From the NCBI GenBank assembly GCA_001557035.1, contig LSKJ01000247.1:1-18280 (forward strand): 18,280 nt of DNA, written 5' to 3'. A program made the position numbers and the translations under genes. Origin of the DNA: Rhodospirillaceae bacterium CCH5-H10 (GTDB taxonomy: Bacteria; Pseudomonadota; Alphaproteobacteria; Reyranellales; Reyranellaceae). Below, piece after piece: positions 16,575-18,280 of this stretch. How positions within the stretch are numbered: position 1 is the first letter of the stretch; every line of letters starts with the position of its first letter. The notes beneath the pieces were generated by a model that worked only from the letters and a program-made list of their open reading frames with translations, had not been told where the DNA came from and did no database searches.

Positions 16575-17247
16575 TGGCGCCACAATCCTGATCGTCGAGG
16601 ACGAGCCGCCGATCCGGCGCCTGCTGCGGACGACGCTCGCTGCGCATGATTACCGGACGCTCGAGGCCGGGACGGGCGCAGAGGCGCTGCAGGCGATGCG
16701 CCATCACCGGCCGGATCTGGTGCTGCTCGATCTCGGCCTGCCCGACCGCGACGGGCTCGAGCTGATCGCTGAAATCCGGAAGCTCGGACCTGTGCCGATC
16801 GTGGTGCTTTCCGCGCGTGGCGAGGAGGCGGCCAAGGTGGTGGCGCTGGACTCGGGCGCCGACGATTACGTCACCAAGCCGTTCGGGGCCGAGGAACTGA
16901 TGGCGCGCCTGCGCGCCGCGCTGCGACACCGGCTACAGGAGCAGGGCGCGGACCGCGGCTTCGCCAGCGGCACGCTGAAGGTTGATCTGGTGCGACGGCT
17001 CGTCGAGCGCGACGGCGAGGCGGTGAAACTATCGCCCAAGGAATACGACATCCTCGAACAGCTCGCGATCCATGCGGGCAAGGTGCTGACGCATCGCCAC
17101 CTGCTGCGCGAAGTGTGGCGCGACGAGGCGGTCGATCCGCAATATCTGCGCGTCTACATCCGCCAGCTGCGCCAGAAGATCGAAACCGATCCGGCCTCGC
17201 CGCAGCATGTGCTCACCGAGCCGGGCGTGGGCTATCGGCTGGTTTGA
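16564..17247 (+). CDS. kdpE: OmpR-family response regulator KdpE
   Basis: 227 residues. The receiver domain has the acidic pair E12-D13, phospho-acceptor D56 ([11 protein letters not shown]) and switch Lys in VTKPF (K105). The C-terminal winged-helix OmpR/PhoB domain includes [30 protein letters not shown] and [13 protein letters not shown], ending in EPGVGYRLV. It activates the kdp promoter when phosphorylated by KdpD. The start at 16564 lies inside the end of kdpD; a second ATG at 16574 is out of frame. It is the last gene of the kdp cluster. Confidence 0.97.
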   Translation: MAADGATILIVEDEPPIRRLLRTTLAAHDYRTLEAGTGAEALQAMRHHRPDLVLLDLGLPDRDGLELIAEIRKLGPVPIVVLSARGEEAAKVVALDSGADDYVTKPFGAEELMARLRAALRHRLQEQGADRGFASGTLKVDLVRRLVERDGEAVKLSPKEYDILEQLAIHAGKVLTHRHLLREVWRDEAVDPQYLRVYIRQLRQKIETDPASPQHVLTEPGVGYRLV

Positions 17248-17290
17248 GGACGAGCTGTCATGCCGGGCATAAAGGCAAAGACCTGTCATC

Positions 17291-17364
17291 GGAGCGCGCC
17301 ACTCCAGTGGCGCTCATGTCTTGCCGATCGACGAAGCGTGAGCGCAACTGGAGTTGCGCGCTCC
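17291..17364. repeat. Inverted pair of REP-like palindromes with a compensatory change
   Basis: Two 25-nt units face each other (17291-17315 and 17340-17364) with a 24-bp spacer. Unit 1 folds with arms GCGCCACT/AGTGGCGC and unit 2 with GCGCAACT/AGTTGCGC. When unit 2 is reverse-complemented the two differ at only two positions, a C-G pair in one and an A-T pair in the other, which preserves the stem. Each begins GGAGCGCGC and ends GCGCTC. The pair lies between the converging kdpE and secreted-protein genes and could terminate transcription from both sides, though no T-tract follows. It has the form of a bacterial REP/BIME element. Confidence 0.8.
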
Positions 17365-17384
17365 ATTGAGAGGCTTTGTCAGCC

Positions 17385-17867
17385 CTAGAACGCGCACTCC
17401 GCGCGCATGGCCGGTGAGATCGGATCGGCCGGCATCGTGAGCTTGCAGTGATAGTCGAACGCGGCGCGATAGGGCGCGGCGATGCGGGCCTTGGCCTGGA
17501 TCGGCAGAACGACACGCCCACCGCGACGGTCGATCTGCTGGCGGCCGTAGCCGATATTGGTGCCGTCGGGGAAGTAAGCGTCGAAGAAGGAGTGCCCGGC
17601 CGTCGACGTGAACTCGACGGTCAACACGGCGCCGGCGAGACACTCGAAGCGCGGGCCGCTCTTCAGGACGCCGGTCTCGGTGCTCTTCCCCGCGGGGCCG
17701 GAGACCGTCCAGTTGGAGGTCGGGCCCGTCTTCGAGGTTTCCGCCTTGAGCACCCCGCAGGCGAGGTTGGTCAGTGGTGGCGGCGGGCTTGCGGGTTTTG
17801 CCGTCTGTGCCTGCGCCGGTCCGGCGAGGAGCGCCGCCGTCACCGGCAGCAAGAGACTCAACTTCAT
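17385..17867 (-). CDS. Secreted protein of unknown function
   Basis: 160 residues from the ATG at 17865-17867, chosen because a signal peptide follows at once (MKLSLLLPVTAALLAGPAQA, cleavage after residue 20) and because the ATG overlaps the stop of the upstream gene (ATGA). After a Pro-rich linker, the mature part has four Cys (in LACGV, FECLAG, YHCKL and a C-terminal AECAF), which could form two disulfides in the periplasm. FTSTAGHSFFDAYFPDGTNIGYG and GRVVLPIQAKARI look like beta strands. No family is recognised. It is cotranscribed with the Sel1-repeat gene upstream. Confidence 0.75.
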   Translation of the reverse strand: MKLSLLLPVTAALLAGPAQAQTAKPASPPPPLTNLACGVLKAETSKTGPTSNWTVSGPAGKSTETGVLKSGPRFECLAGAVLTVEFTSTAGHSFFDAYFPDGTNIGYGRQQIDRRGGRVVLPIQAKARIAAPYRAAFDYHCKLTMPADPISPAMRAECAF

Positions 17868-18280
17868 TTGGGGAGACCGTCCAGCGCCTTCTTCGCATCG
17901 GCATCGTTCTGTGCCGCCGCCTGTTGTAGCCAAACCTTGGCTTTTGTCACATCGGCGGTGAGACCGGCGCCGCCCTTGGCGAGCAACAGGCCAAGCTTGC
18001 GTTGCGCCTCCGCGAGGCCGGTCAGCGCGGCGCGTTCGTACCAGTCGGCGGCCTGGGCGCCGTCGTGCGGGAAGCCCGCCCTGGCCGGTGCCGTCGGATC
18101 GTAGAACGACGCGAGTTCGACCTGCGCGGGGACGCTGCCTTGCTCGGCGGCGTGGCGATAGACCAGGAAGGCAGCGGCCGTGTCGCCGGCCTTGGCGAAT
18201 TCCTGTGCCTTGGCCAGCATCGCGTCCGGCGTTGGTTTGGTCGCGAAATACTCGGCCACCGTCTCACGCACCGACTTCGC
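17864..18280 (-). CDS. Sel1-like repeat protein (partial, N-terminus beyond right edge)
   Basis: At least 138 residues; the frame is open to the window edge, so the true start is outside, although a GTG at 18269-18271 exists. Sel1/TPR-like helical repeats are visible: AAAFLVYRHAAEQGSVPAQVELA, then AADWYERAALTGLAEAQRKLGLLL, then KAKVWLQQAAAQNDADAKKAL. Each has the A-W/Y-x-x-x-A-A and A-x-x-x-L-G/A pattern of these repeats. Such proteins act as binding scaffolds, often in the periplasm. The stop codon overlaps the start of the secreted-protein gene, so the two are translationally coupled and may work together. Confidence 0.82.
   Translation of the reverse strand, partial: AKSVRETVAEYFATKPTPDAMLAKAQEFAKAGDTAAAFLVYRHAAEQGSVPAQVELASFYDPTAPARAGFPHDGAQAADWYERAALTGLAEAQRKLGLLLAKGGAGLTADVTKAKVWLQQAAAQNDADAKKALDGLPK

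Noticed and set aside
13578..16583. Very long minus-strand frame opposite kdpD
   Set aside because: It is antisense to kdpD, whose kinase motifs are all intact. The frame has the His/Arg/Gly/Asp-rich composition typical of antisense shadows.
1..18280. CRISPR array, toxin-antitoxin or phage-defence island
   Set aside because: There are no regularly spaced repeats, no nuclease, helicase or reverse-transcriptase genes and no integrase; the genes are metabolic, respiratory and ion-transport genes with even base composition.

Overview
The window is GC-rich, densely coding bacterial DNA. It has tight operons with ATGA and TGATG stop/start overlaps, GTG starts, a cyoABCD quinol oxidase of proteobacterial type and a complete kdp operon. 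These features, and palindromic intergenic repeats of the kind scattered through rhizobial and related genomes, suggest a free-living alphaproteobacterium. A Reyranella- or Bradyrhizobium-like organism is a guess, because no rRNA or other marker is present.

Layout. (1) 1-1942: a TetR-family repressor (minus strand, cut by the left edge) diverges from a two-gene unit encoding a VOC/glyoxalase-fold protein and a short-chain dehydrogenase whose catalytic Tyr and Lys are replaced. Two ATACA-N3-TGTAT operators lie between them. (2) 1943-2103: a pair of inverted palindromic repeat units between converging genes. (3) 2104-4235, minus strand: an SCP2-type thiolase followed 5 bp later by a protein that joins a TerB-like N-terminal region to a C-terminal region with the Coq4 signature HDxxH-x11-E. 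(4) 4429-4800: a small single-pass membrane protein with a coiled coil. (5) 4893-9192: cyoABCD, a cytochrome bo3-type ubiquinol oxidase, followed by an unrecognised 170-residue multi-pass membrane protein. No cyoE (heme O synthase) is in the window. (6) 9321-17247: a 27-residue membrane peptide, kdpF, kdpA, kdpB, kdpC, then the sensor kinase kdpD and response regulator kdpE, all on the plus strand. (7) 17291-17364: a second, unrelated pair of inverted palindromes that carries a compensatory base-pair change. (8) 17385-18280, minus strand: a secreted Cys-containing protein and, upstream of it, a Sel1-repeat protein cut by the right edge.

How the genes work together. CyoABCD oxidises ubiquinol and pumps protons. 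KdpFABC is an ATP-driven high-affinity K+ importer whose expression is controlled by KdpDE. The left third looks like a lipid or acyl-CoA catabolic neighbourhood under TetR control, but no substrate can be read from the sequence. Most of the window is conventional. The less ordinary items are the TerB/Coq4-like fusion coupled to a thiolase, the SDR with a non-standard active site, the small membrane proteins attached to the cyo and kdp operons, and the two repeat pairs that conserve structure over sequence. I found no CRISPR array, tRNA, rRNA, transposase or phage gene.
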